A program made the position numbers and the translations under genes. Below the pieces are notes generated by a model that worked only from the letters and a program-made list of their open reading frames with translations, did not search any database and was not told where the DNA came from. From Casuarius casuarius (taxonomy: Eukaryota > Chordata > Aves > Casuariiformes > Casuariidae): DNA of 64,000 bases. Location of the stretch: the NCBI GenBank assembly GCA_003342895.1, contig PTFA01000028.1, positions 4,863,914 to 4,927,913 of the forward strand, written 5' to 3'. Below are positions 51,120-61,729 of this stretch, in pieces; positions within the stretch are counted from its first letter, which is position 1; every line of letters starts with the position of its first letter.

Positions 51120-53600
51120 TTGATGTATTTTATTTCAGGCAATCAGATGTTTCCAAATACACAGGGAATGTTCAGCTACAAGGCTCCAGTATTTGATTTT
51201 TTTTAAAGAAAACTGTTTTCAAGAGAAAACTAGCTACACATTTGACCTCCTGACTTTTTCAGAAATAATTATCCCTATAGCACTATCAGTACTTTCAATA
51301 AAATCAAGTCTAACTTGTGTTTGAGACATACATTACAAATACATGTATAGATGGATGAGATATTGAGAAAAGGAATGGTACAGATTATGAATATTAAGAT
51401 TTATATTAATCTATAAGCCTATTAAAGTACAGTAAAACCTGTCCTTCAGACCACCTTTTTAAAGATATCACCTCCCTGATGGGACCACTAAATTTCGGGC
51501 CAAATTATTTTCCCATAAAGAACAATGAAAAGAAAATGATTATATTAAGACTACTTCTACTATGGTTTCTTTTCATTGTTCCGCCAAAAATGATTCCAAA
51601 CAGTAAAATAACATTGATTTTGACCTTGTTAATGAACCTGAAGAACTTCAAGGCATACTTGACCATAGATTTCCCTTTAAACAGGAAAAAAATGACATGT
51701 AGCCATCATAATTTCATCAACCTTGGCAGAAGATATGTAATTTTACTGGTATTTTGGATAGGCAGCTTGTCTTGATATTGTTAATGTTCCACAGGGACAG
51801 AAGCATGGACTTTTTCTTCATACCAACACTCTTAAATGATTCTGTAATTTGTATAATATTGATTAAGTCTTCTGAGACTTAGGAATATTTTAAAAGGCTG
51901 TGTTCTACAGATTTATATACTATTATGGGATTAATTTAATTTTTCTGAGATGTCCATCTTCCCTATGGTAGGAACTTTCCAGAGATGTCTCACTGGGACT
52001 TCCTCACTCCCTTTAGGAGGGCTACACCTGGGCAGCGTAAAAGGTTGGCAATCACAATTTCCCTCCTTGCAATAGCAACGGTCCCAGAGACTACAAGCCC
52101 CAGAATGTAGTGCCCCCCCCACCAAGCTGTGAGCTGGGACCCCAACCCAGAGAGGCTGTATTTGGGGTGTTCAAAACACAGGTGGCACAAAGAACATCTG
52201 CCCACAGTATATTTTCCATGGTAGCCTCTTCCTTTTTCATTTTTATGTTGCAGTCCAGGTGCATACACAAAATCCAGTGTGTTTACCACATACTTTTTCT
52301 ACATATTTTTGTATTTGTTTGTGTGAGCCAGTGAATTTGCATCATTACATCATTACTTAACATGGAGCATCACCATTATAACCACTGCTGTCACTGGGAA
52401 GCCTATATCGGCCATTACCGATATTAGAATTACAATGTACTAAGTCCTAAGGCTGTGAAATACCACAGTTAAACAAGCCACCTTCTTCAAACCTTGAATA
52501 GACTTTAATAATCATTTTTCTTCTGCAGATATTCTTAGTTTTCCTGGAACTAAAATAAGTTATTTCTATTACTAAAATGTAAACCCAAATTCTGAAAAGG
52601 AGAGCATCAGATGATTTTGCTACTGCTTTGGAGCCCCATCTTGTAAATGTACCCAGGGATCTGGTGAGGCTCACAGATGTAAGTGCAGAGGCTAGATCTC
52701 ACAGGCAGTTGCAGAAGAGCTGGAGTTTGCCCTGCTGAGAGTTTCTTTGGCATCTCAGCAGTGGAGCATGCTCTGCCCCAGGTAGCTACCGCTCTCCTAC
52801 CCAGAAGGGAGCACATATGTGAATGGTTTGAGACCTGACATGGGCTATTTTAAGATGAGAGTTACAGTATTATTCAGCTGTTTCAATGGAATAATCAATT
52901 CACCCGAACTGGGCCTTCTCAGAGTGCTCTGTGCTGGTGCCCTGTTCATTCAAAACTGCCCCATCACAGTTAGCAATACCAAAGAGCAGGGTGGTTTCTA
53001 CATCTTGACTTATTTTCACTTTTCAACACTGAGATTCAATAAAATTATTCTCCTTTTAGATGGGGCACATCTACCAAACTGTAACTTTAATCCAGTGCTT
53101 TTACTCGATTGGCTGTGCACTATTATCTGTACTTCACTAACTGCTGATAGCCAGTGTCAACAACAGTTGGTAGCAACTTTGCATTCGAGGCTGGAGGTAG
53201 CGGGACCAGAACACTTCAGGTTGGTGCTGTCCTTTCCTCTCCCCTCACTGTTTCTCACTCTTGCCCCATGCTCCCACCACCTGCCTTGCACCATCTCCTT
53301 TGCTCATCAGAACCTCTCTCCTTTTCTTTCAACTCATTCACCCAGCAGAAAATCGCCTGCTTTTTTTTTGCTGCATTAGTTTGTGCCAGGTTGGCAAGTT
53401 GAACCAGCTCCCGGAGGAGCCCAGGGAGGGCCAGAGTCAGCGTACAGGGTAGGTGGCAGGGGCACCTGGCTGGGAGCAGGGGGAGAGGGGAAGGAGACCT
53501 GGCGTGGAGGCATGACCTGCCCTTGCTGGAGGCTGTGGATTCACTGGCAGACTGGCTCATCCCACCTTGTCCGATCAGCCCAAGACGCTGGGGCATTTCA
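51120..53600. other. Mixed non-coding DNA, no gene recognised
   Basis: AT-rich to 52.0 kb, then moderately GC-rich to 53.6 kb. A 186-codon open frame (52819-53379) has no recognisable domain and no good start context that I could judge. No transposon protein was seen. Confidence 0.4.
52090..52108 (+). promoter_or_regulatory. ZNF143/Staf-like binding site
   Basis: ACTACAAGCCCCAGAATGT closely matches the known Staf/ZNF143 consensus ACTACAATTCCCAGAATGC. The motif also occurs inside some old DNA transposons, so it may be repeat-derived. Nothing nearby shows a start site. Confidence 0.45.
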
Positions 53601-54345
53601 CAGGAGGCGGTAATCCCATCGACATATTTCTCCCATTTCTTTATTTCAGCTGATAGTCAATCTAACTAGTAAATTCAGCTTAGTCAACTCACACCATTAA
53701 CCCTTCTGACGGTAGTGGCATTGCTTTCGTTAGTAAAGAGAATGGTTATGCCTTACACTTAACAGGCTAGTACTCAAAAAGAAAAGTGCTAAGTAAAACA
53801 AAGATTAATAAAAAGCTGATTCACTGAAATGCAACTCTGCAATTTAGGTTTTCCACGATGAGATGTTGATTTATGCCATGGCACTTTGCTGTGTACAAAT
53901 GCACAACAAGGCCAAGCCTGTGTTCTTACTGCCCACCCTTTGGTAATGGGAGTTTTGGCAGAGTAAATTGGCAGCCCTACAGTAGTCAATAGGTTTTTTT
54001 TTCCCTGTGCTTTTTACACACTAATCCCCCTTTCTGTTAAAATGAGCTTTGCTTGAAACCTGTTATAATTTAGAACAACTACACAACTCCCATTCACCCA
54101 AATACATATTTTAATGTGATATTTAGAATGGCTGTGTAAGCATTTTAACACCCCTTGTATATTTGGGCTAAAAGGCAAACCATTATTTTCATTTTGTTTC
54201 ATTACTAGTATTTGATGTGTGAATCAAATTCACGATCAGTTAATGAGCAAACATTAGCGTGGCACAACCGTGACTGTTTCAGAGAGACCGCTGTCTCAAT
54301 AAGGGTTTGTTAAAGCTGGGGTTTTATTGTTTTTCCTTCCTCCAC
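53600..54345. promoter_or_regulatory. Conserved-looking stretch
   Basis: Non-repetitive sequence with many TAAT, TTAATGAGC and CTAATCC-type cores, especially 53.6-53.75 kb and 54.19-54.34 kb. It carries only short chance open frames. Read as possible regulatory DNA from texture alone. Confidence 0.25.
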
Positions 54346-54444
54346 AATTCAGTGAACTAAATGCAATTTATTGTCTTCTCACTTTTTTCTCATTCCTCAC
54401 AAAACTTCCTAGTGCTTTCCTTGCTGAATCTGTACTGGGAGGCA

Positions 54445-54800
54445 AGAGATCTTTTTGTTGTTATTATCATCTATACAGTGTGATAGACACACTTGGATGA
54501 TTTATAAATAAACAAACTGAAAAGTCTTTGCCCAGAGGAGCTTACAATCTAGCGCCTCCGTGCCGCAATTGCTATCACGTGGGTGAAATTGCTGTGCCTG
54601 TGTGTTATCAACTTGAAAATTGTGGCTGAAAGCTTTAATTCTGCAGTCAGATCTGCTAGCGGGGAATAGATTTAGGCCCCAGTTCTGCAGTCGGCTGTAC
54701 TGGCCGGGAGCCCAGTGCCTGTGCAGAGTCTGGCAGCGGGCTTCACCAGCAGACAGGACTGCACAGTGAGGTCCTTCACCAGCGTATTTAGCTTGTTACC
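54445..54800 (+). mobile_element. Possible composite amniote SINE relic
   Basis: TTGTTATTATCATCTATACAGTG and, further on, TTGCCCAGAGGAGCTTACAATCTAGCG recall the boxes 'TGTACA..' and 'CCCAAAGAGCTTACAATCTAA' of old amniote interspersed repeats. From 54675 a GGCCCCAGTTCTGCAGTCGG stretch may be a second relic. Both are only loosely matched. Confidence 0.4.
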
Positions 54801-54819
54801 ACTGCTAATTCAGCCTACT

Positions 54820-57055
54820 ACTTTTTTTCTTTCCAAAAGGAGGAATCTAAGTCTCACCTCTCATGTTCTGTTCAGATTTGTCAGGCAGATGCGGGCATTT
54901 TCTTTAGGATGATAATATTCGGAGCTCCTCAGTGCAAAATACTGTTACTCACATGCTTCGCTGCTAATTGTGCAGCCCTTGTTTAGGCATAATTCCCGTG
55001 CTCTCCAGTGGGCATTTTGCCCAAGTAAGGACCTGGGAAACAGGACCCCGTTTTATAAGGTTTGTATAACTGAGTCTCTACCACTTCAAAATTGTTTCCA
55101 ATGGCTGCAAATGGACATACACGGATCTATATATCTGAAGGATATTAACTGGTAGGTTTTATGTAATTAAAACATTATATATAAACATTACATACAGTTA
55201 AGTAAAAATATCCCTTGATTTATGAGTCTTTGCTGATATATTGAACAGTATGGCCATTTTATGATATATATCTGTAGTAATTATATATTACAGGGTTGTA
55301 TAGCTTTTTGAAACAGCAAAATGTAAAATGTATATTTAAAGCCTTTGGTCATCTATTGGGAGCTATGTTAATTATGATATGTGAATTATTTCCTGCATGA
55401 AATCACAATCTTTACAATAACAATATATAGATTATGAACTTCTCAGAAAGCCTAATGCCTGTGGGTGATATTTTGGTTGTTTAAGTACTGTCATTCTGGC
55501 AGAGCATTAATTTAGATTTTCATGCTCTAGTCAGCACCTTGGATGTCCTTAGAGTTTTACACTTGGATTAAAAATACATTGAATTCATCAAGCATATTGT
55601 TAGTAAAATGAACTTGGGACTTCCCTGTTGCAAACCAAGCTTTATGATTTTCTGGCACTATATGAACTAAGAGAAAATCTGATATGTTTGCAATTTTGCA
55701 ATAGAAATCTTTTCTCCCTACCCTTGCATAGCTATGAAACTCTGAAACAAACTGTGCATAAACAGCTTTTAGACTGTTTCCAATATTGAAAATTGATCCC
55801 ATTCCTTCTCCAAATATGCCAATAGCAAGACCACTACTTCCTGGAAATCGTTAAGCAGAGTAGATCAGATATGCAGCTGGTTCAGTCGCAGGGATGGATA
55901 TCTGAAACATTTCTAGATGAATCTACAAGCAGTTCAAAGCTCACGTATCTAAGTACTGTCACAGACACACTCCCCCAAAATCCTAGATACAAGGCAGCAA
56001 AGATCAGGATGCAAGAGAAATAAGGAGAATTTGCACCAAAGTACATTATATTGTGGCACAAAAGGAATAAATCATATGTGTATGAAAATCATAAGCTTTA
56101 AGCTTTGGAGAGAGTTGTGCAATTGACAATCAAATGGAGCTTAAAGGAAATTACGAGGTTTTACACTAAAGTCTTGAAATAAAGAAAGTAATATTTTACA
56201 GCAAAAAATTGCAAATGTCAAGATTAAATCATAAGACTTTGCACCATTGAGCTACTAGCTAGCTCTATAGCTTCTTCAGTTCCTAACACAGGGAAAGACC
56301 AACTTTCATGGTCAATAAAACTTAAGAACTTTAGAAATACATTTAGAGACATAAATCATGTATTTGTGACTTTTCCTCCTTAAATAGCTAATTATGGAAG
56401 AAAAATGATTGAATATGTGAACTCCTTGGCTGCTAGCCTATTCTTGCATTTGTTCTTCATCTGATTTTTAATCCCTTTTGTTTGTTCCATGGAAATAATG
56501 CTAATTTCTCAGGTGAAAAGAAGGTGGCTGCTATAAGAGAGCAGCACATTTTTTTTTTCTGTCCTACCTCCAAAGAATTTATCAGCAGTACTGAGATCTT
56601 GTGTAGAAATATCTTGGAGCAAACAAGCCAAACCAGATACAGAAGTGGAAAAAACAGAGCTTAGATGCCCAAACTGCTTCCTCTGCTCCAAAGCAGGACA
56701 GGTGGCGACCCAGATTGAATCAGTTGTTGTGGGAATGATTTGATTCACAAACAGGGTTATAAAATTTTATATGAAGATGCCAGTGAAAGTCACAAGATCA
56801 TAGAGCAAAAGGCCTTATTCACATAAATTACCTGAATAGCTATGAAGCATAAAGGAAATAAATTGGACAATATTGCTCATACTTAGTTTACAGACATATG
56901 GTACATAGCTTCATGTGATGTACACACTAATAACAGGCATATTTGTGAACCCTATATAATAATGGGCACGCAGAGCTCCTGTAATATTTCAAAGAACTGG
57001 ATGGGTAATTGTTCTGAGGCATTTGAATTCACATGTATGCATTATGCATTTTACT
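54820..57055. other. AT-rich non-coding DNA, no gene recognised
   Basis: Low-GC sequence with AT runs. Short open frames only; nothing assignable. Confidence 0.45.
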
Positions 57056-57061
57056 ATATAA

Positions 57062-57155
57062 AATGACCTGAGGAAGGGCTTCTGTGCTCAGACGCTTGTC
57101 CTTCTTTCCTCAGCTGGTCTAATAAAATATATTACCTTTCCGTACAAGCCTTGCC
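57062..57155 (+). mobile_element. Sauropsid interspersed-repeat end
   Basis: ATGACCTGAGGAAGGGCTTC, CAGACGCTTGTCC and TGGTCTAATAAAATATATTACCT reproduce in order a common repeat end I recall from turtle, crocodile and bird DNA ('CCTGAAGAAGGGCTTGTG..GAAAGCTTGTC..TTGGTCTAATAAAAGATATTACCT'). The family name is not certain. Confidence 0.55.
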
Positions 57156-57544
57156 TCTTTTATTACAGACACACGCACACGCACGCACAGATGTTAAGCG
57201 GCTTCATGAGGAATTAATTCTCAAGAATTTGGGGGCGCTCAAAGGTGGATTTGGATTTTGGGGTGAGGGGGGACTCAGCTGGCTCTTGCCAACACTGTAT
57301 ACGTTATACGTACTGTTTATGCCTAGTAGCAGAGTGGACCCAGCTCTGCGAAAGTGAACACATTTATTTTTTATAGCTAGCTCCACACCTGTACAATATG
57401 TAAATACATACAACACAGCACAACAGCACAACAATGAAATATTTTCAGCCCTGTCTAACAGGCTGATGCATTGATCTCGGTGGATTTTGAGATATAAACT
57501 TCAATTTGGCCCCCAGTCACTTAGTGGACACTGCCACCAGCAGC

Positions 57545-57990
57545 TCTGACACCAGGTTATTTGTTGTTGCTGTTTGCTGTCCCTGTTTGCACATTAATCC
57601 AGTGACAATTAGGTGTCAGCGAGCGTTGTTTCTGCTCGCTGATAGCCTTGGGCTCTGCGCTTGAAGCCCTAATCAGGAGTGTAAACTCTGCTATATTTCA
57701 ATTTGGAGAAGCGCTCTTCCGCTAAGAGGCCCCTGGCACTGCGATAAATAAAACGCCTATTTACTCTATTGCCACACTTAGACATCTAATGCACTTACTA
57801 CCAGCCCCCTAATCATGGCCCACAGTTAAATCCGCCTATAAATCACTCCGTTCTCATCCTGCAGATTAGCGAGGCCATTTTCCCCAAACCCCACAATGAG
57901 CACTGTTTCCTTTTCTTGTTAGTCAAAAGCGAGATGATTTTTATTAGGTTAAAGACGAGCTCACAGATGGTAAATCGCGTGGAGGGAAAT
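57545..57990. promoter_or_regulatory. Strongly conserved-looking block directly upstream of a CpG island
   Basis: The most enhancer-like stretch in the window. It contains CACATTAATCC, GACAATTAGG, GCCCTAATCAGG, GATAAATAAAACGCC, CCCCTAATCATGG and CCGCCTATAAATC, that is, many TAAT and TAATCC cores and a GATAAATAAA stretch. A 9-bp inverted repeat (57616-57624 / 57634-57642) lies inside. It runs without a break into the CpG island at 58.0 kb. Constraint and function are inferred. Confidence 0.45.
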
Positions 57991-58335
57991 GAGATGGAGA
58001 GCGGCGCGGCCCAGCGGGGGGGCGCGGGCAGGGGGGCCTCCGCGGGCAGCACCTCGTGGCGCCGGACGTCCGCGCTCTGCACAAAATGGCACCGCCCCGC
58101 AGGTGCGACGAACCCGTCCGGCCTCAGCTGCCAGCGGCGGAGGGGAAGCTGGCGGGAGAGAGGGGCCCTTTGTTTCCCAGCGTGTTTTGCGGGCAAACGC
58201 CAGGCGCCCAGGCTGCCCGCGCTGCAGAAATTCCTGAACGCGGCCCGGCAGCAGCGCGGCGCCCTGCCCAAGCAGTACGTGCGCGTGAGCTTATCGGCGC
58301 TTGCCGGTCTCTGTGCGCACAGCCATGGAGCTCCG
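57990..58335. promoter_or_regulatory. CpG island with G-quadruplex and YY1-like site
   Basis: A dense, GC-rich island with tens of CpGs. It carries a G-quadruplex motif, a YY1-like CAAAATGGCACCG near 58081 and the 14-mer GGGCCCTTTGTTTC shared with the 47.5-kb island. Open frames of 82-184 codons on both strands overlap completely and are treated as composition artefacts. A promoter, perhaps of a non-coding RNA or of a gene outside the window, is possible. Confidence 0.7.
58016..58046 (+). other. Canonical G-quadruplex motif
   Basis: G runs of 7, 3, 6 and 3 bases at 58016, 58026, 58031 and 58044, with loops of 3, 2 and 7 bases, meet the G3+N1-7 rule on the plus strand. Confidence 0.75.
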
Positions 58336-58339
58336 GGAC

Positions 58340-59100
58340 TACAGACAAGTTGGGCTTGCACAGAGTGAGACCTAGAGGAGCATCCGTATACATCCATACG
58401 GTCACATCAGCAACAATCCAGATTTATTGTTTCAGCAGTGCTACGCGTTGTGCGAATAAACAAACACCAACACAGAGCATTTCATACCAGCATACTGTAG
58501 CTGGATCTCCTTAAAAATAGGACTCTCTCTCAAACCTTCTTTATATAAATTTGGGTAAGTAGCACTACACTGTATACAGATGTTTTAGTAGAGCCGGGCA
58601 AATAAAACAGCTGTAATGAGCAGTATGGCACATTCTGCATTTTTCTTCTTAGTGGCAGATAAGGAACAGATTCTGATTTTTTAAAATGGGTTCATTAGTC
58701 TAAGCCATCCACTGAATAATTTCTATGAACAATTCTCAGTCTTGTTCAGGTGAAGTTTGTTGCAAGTATCAGATATTTTAAATTCCAGCTGGGTTAATTG
58801 GTTACGTAGGTCACGCATTTGTCTGCATATCCTTGATTGAAGGAGCACAGTGCTGAGATATCAGATTTCCAGTGCAATAACTATAATAAATTCAAAATTC
58901 ATTATCCATAAATATTCTGCAACATTTGCTTAAAATTTTGGCACAAGTTCCTGCCAGCAGATCGCTGTACTAGGAGAGGCATGGAAAGCAAGCACAAAAG
59001 AGGAGTAAAGCACAGCCTGATCAAAAGCTTTTAAGTGATTCAAAGAAATCATTGAGGGATTTTTTATTTTTACAGCATTATTCTGTTGCCCTTGCTACGT
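58340..59100. other. AT-rich spacer between CpG islands
   Basis: No gene or repeat recognised. TTTGG/GTAAGTAGC at 58554 is a donor-like sequence just downstream of the island, without a visible first exon. Confidence 0.4.
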
Positions 59101-59126
59101 GGCAGAACCACGTCCCCTTTCTCGGT

Positions 59127-59218
59127 AGGAAAGCTTTCCTGTTACGTACGTAACGGATAGCCAGAAGGATGTCAGAGATTTACATCACCCGTGGAGCATG
59201 ATTTACATCACACGTGAA
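59127..59218. promoter_or_regulatory. Palindrome pair plus 19-bp direct repeat
   Basis: Two perfect 14-bp palindromes abut exactly: AGGAAAGCTTTCCT (59127-59140) and GTTACGTACGTAAC (59141-59154). The second contains PAR-bZIP/C/EBP-type half-sites. Then GATTTACATCAC(C/A)CGTG(G/A)A occurs at 59177-59195 and 59200-59218, 23 bp apart with two differences; the second copy creates CACGTG. The cluster sits just upstream of a GC-rich island. A dimer-binding regulatory module is inferred. Confidence 0.5.
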
Positions 59219-59229
59219 CGCAAACGCGC

Positions 59230-59450
59230 ACCCATATGGGAAATGGGAGGGAAGGCAGCAGCTGTCGGCACGGTGCCGCAGGAGGCCCAGGTCCCCACGG
59301 CCTCTGCGCGCTGACCCACGGCCCCCGAGCGCCGGCCGCGTCCTGCAGCCGCCTGTGCACGCGGCGCTCCCCTTCCTCAGCCTCCCCTACCCACCCCTCG
59401 CTTCCCGCGGTCTGAGCGGGGTGGGTTGCAGCGGAGAGCTCCCCGTAATC
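59230..59450. promoter_or_regulatory. Small CpG-rich island
   Basis: GC-rich sequence with GCGCGC and CCGGCCGCG runs directly after the palindrome/direct-repeat cluster. It may be a promoter core. No TSS or gene is visible. Confidence 0.55.
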
Positions 59451-59699
59451 TCTGTTTAACTATTTCCATATGACAACTGCTTTGGCTCCCCGCAGCCCGA
59501 TGAAAAGGCCAGAAGCCCTGGCTCTGCTGGGGGGGTCCCTCGGGAAAGATATGTAAACAAAGCCCAGCTCTGTAGCCTTTTGCACCTCACTCTCTTTTCC
59601 TATTCTTGCTTGGATCTCAGGTGGAATTAAAGGGATTAAAGCTGAGCGTAAATGAGGCGAGTGTGTAAAATGACTCCTTTCTGAACCAAACGGCATGTT

Positions 59700-59940
59700 C
59701 CGTGCTGAGGAAATGAGATGCCCATTTAAATCTCATCCATCCACCGCCTGTGGCCACCACCATGTACCTGCCTACTTAGCCCAAGGGTTAATTAATTGAG
59801 GCTTCAATGCACTATTGCAAGAGCATTATTGCATTTGATACTCTACATCTGTGATTTAAAACTCTTTCAGTCCCTTGTCAGCAAGGGAGGGTTTTAACTA
59901 GGAAATTAGCATTCAGATAAGGGTACGCTCTATTTGCTTC
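59700..59940. promoter_or_regulatory. Conserved-looking block
   Basis: CCCATTTAAATCTC, GGGTTAATTAATTGAGG and TTATTGCATTTGATAC, among others, give clustered TAAT and ATTGCAT-type cores in non-repetitive sequence. Regulatory function is inferred from texture. Confidence 0.35.
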
Positions 59941-60304
59941 TGAAAGGAAGGAAATATTAAGGATGCTGGTGCACAAACCAAGCTGTAATATCCTGTCCCA
60001 TCCTAGAAAGGGCTCTTGGGCCCAGCTTCCCAGGGGGACACTCCGTACAAGGGGAATGGGACATAGAAAAAGGAATTACAATCTTCAGATGGAAATACCA
60101 TATAGTAGAAACCAGACTACCAAATGTGTTTTATTTTTTAGAAACTTGTTTTTGTTCCATGATAATTACAGGTTTCCTACCTTGACACCTGGCTCATTTT
60201 AAATACCTGATCACTCAGCCACACTGTTTCCACACTATATTTCAGGTTTCTCATGGAGTTCAAATATTAATATTACTCCCAAACTAGTTATTAAGATGTT
60301 AATA

Positions 60305-60332
60305 ATCACTTTTATTTTCTCTAGGTAAGCAG
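60305..60332 (+). other. Recursive-splice-like site
   Basis: A pyrimidine-rich tract CACTTTTATTTTCTCTAG is followed with no gap by GTAAGCAG, so an acceptor directly adjoins a donor. This is the textbook layout of a recursive splice site. It is meaningful only inside a long plus-strand intron. Confidence 0.3.
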
Positions 60333-60814
60333 AAAAATAATCATTCCTTACATTCACATAATGTCTTTGCATTATACTCAATGGCATGTGTGTGTAATCC
60401 CCAATCGCTGAAATGAAACACACATTTTCCAGCAATAAAACACAATAGTTTGGGATATGAAGTGACAAAGGAAGTATCCAACTGAAACAGTAGGAAGAAT
60501 TAAAGGTAGAGAGATTGTAATTTCCCAACCTTGAGTCTAGCCACCAAAACTCAAAACTGTGAGAAAAGTAGGAGTCACACTTTAGCAGTGCCGATTCACA
60601 CAGTGGGTCACCTTGCTGCTAATCTTTGCTTGCGACAGCCACCCTTCCTTCAGGCAGGGCCTTCCCGGCAGCCTGCCTCAGCAAGGCCAATCGCTCGAGA
60701 GGGGGATTTCAGAAAGATTTTTATCTACGAGCATGCCAACATCGCGGTATGCCTTTGCCTTGTGTCTCCTGTGCAGAACTGGAAAGCTAGGACTGGGCTT
60801 GGTGGTCAAGCGAA

Positions 60815-61155
60815 AGGCCTGCGGCGGGATGGACGGCCACAGCCACCGGCCCCGGGGCTTTGAGCCTGGGGCAGATGGAGCCACTCACATAGCCCCGCGA
60901 GCGCGCCGGGCCGAGTCGCCCCGCTGCCTGCCCCTTGCAGCCATCAGCGTATTTTGGGAAGCGCGTTCCTCCTCCATGTCACGCCATCCGGCCCCAGGTT
61001 AGAAACCCAGGGTAAAACTGCGCCGTCCCCCTCCCCTCTGCTGGGGACACCGGAGAGGCCGCACACAACTTGGTCCGCGCCGAGCAGGCGTTGTTGGGGC
61101 AGGGGCGCCTCGGGGACGAAGCGCAGCGACGGCTTAGCAGAGCGCAGCAACAGTT
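60815..61155. promoter_or_regulatory. CpG-rich island
   Basis: GC- and CpG-rich, including CGCGAGCGCGCCGGGCCG near 60897-60914. Overlapping open frames up to 129 codons on both strands have no recognisable product. Confidence 0.6.
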
Positions 61156-61329
61156 GCAGGACAGCTTAAAACAGGAAGTGAAGATTAACTTGTCCAGCTG
61201 AAACTACAGAGGGAATTTAGGAAGACAGAATCCAATCAGCCAGGACACTGAGGTTAACACAGTTAATCTTGTGGAAAGTGCAATGGGACCTTTAATAACT
61301 ACAACTGGTCAAGGCCTCAGTTTTATGTC

Positions 61330-61610
61330 TCATCCCAAAGATGGCACTCCCCGGCGCGCGGTGGGGCTGTGGCTGCTGGAGGAGGGGAACAGTGCCACCT
61401 ACCGCAACATCGCCACCTCTCCTTCCCCGGCCGGGCCCGGCCTCCGAGGGACCCCGGCCTCCGAGGGACCCCGTGGGCACCGGCGGCGGCACCTCCTGCG
61501 CCCCGGGCTCACGCGGTGCGCGTGGGAGCGCCTCGCTGCCTGCCGGCGTGACGCTCGTGGCACACGGGCATGCGTCGTCGCTTCGCCGCCCATGGTCACC
61601 TGATAGGGAC
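61330..61610. promoter_or_regulatory. CpG-rich island with a two-copy 17-bp repeat
   Basis: Very GC-rich, with GGCCTCCGAGGGACCCC exactly repeated at 61439-61455 and 61456-61472. Overlapping frames on both strands (up to 131 codons) are attributed to composition. Confidence 0.6.
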
Positions 61611-61697
61611 TGGAGTGACAAGGCGGTAATATCCCTTTTTCCTGACAGGCGCAATTCCTTTTGGTGGTTATCTCCACCCTCCGAAAAACCAAGTCCA

Positions 61698-61724
61698 AAT
61701 AAAACAATACCACAAAAAAAAAAA
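61698..61724 (+). other. AATAAA followed by an A11 run
   Basis: AATAAA at 61698-61703 is followed after ten bases by eleven As (61714-61724), and the GC-rich island ends about 90 bases upstream. This could be the tail of an old retrocopy or of a processed transcript, but no target-site duplication or source gene is recognisable. Confidence 0.25.
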
Positions 61725-61729
61725 GATCA

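Noticed and set aside
52819..53379. 186-codon plus-strand open frame
   Set aside because: Several hydrophobic stretches but no known family, a low-complexity Ser/Pro/His-rich end, overlapping frames on both strands, and no splice or promoter context.
57843..58514. Overlapping 150-184-codon frames on both strands at the CpG island
   Set aside because: GC-rich sequence lacks stop codons by composition. Both strands being open at once argues against a true coding region.
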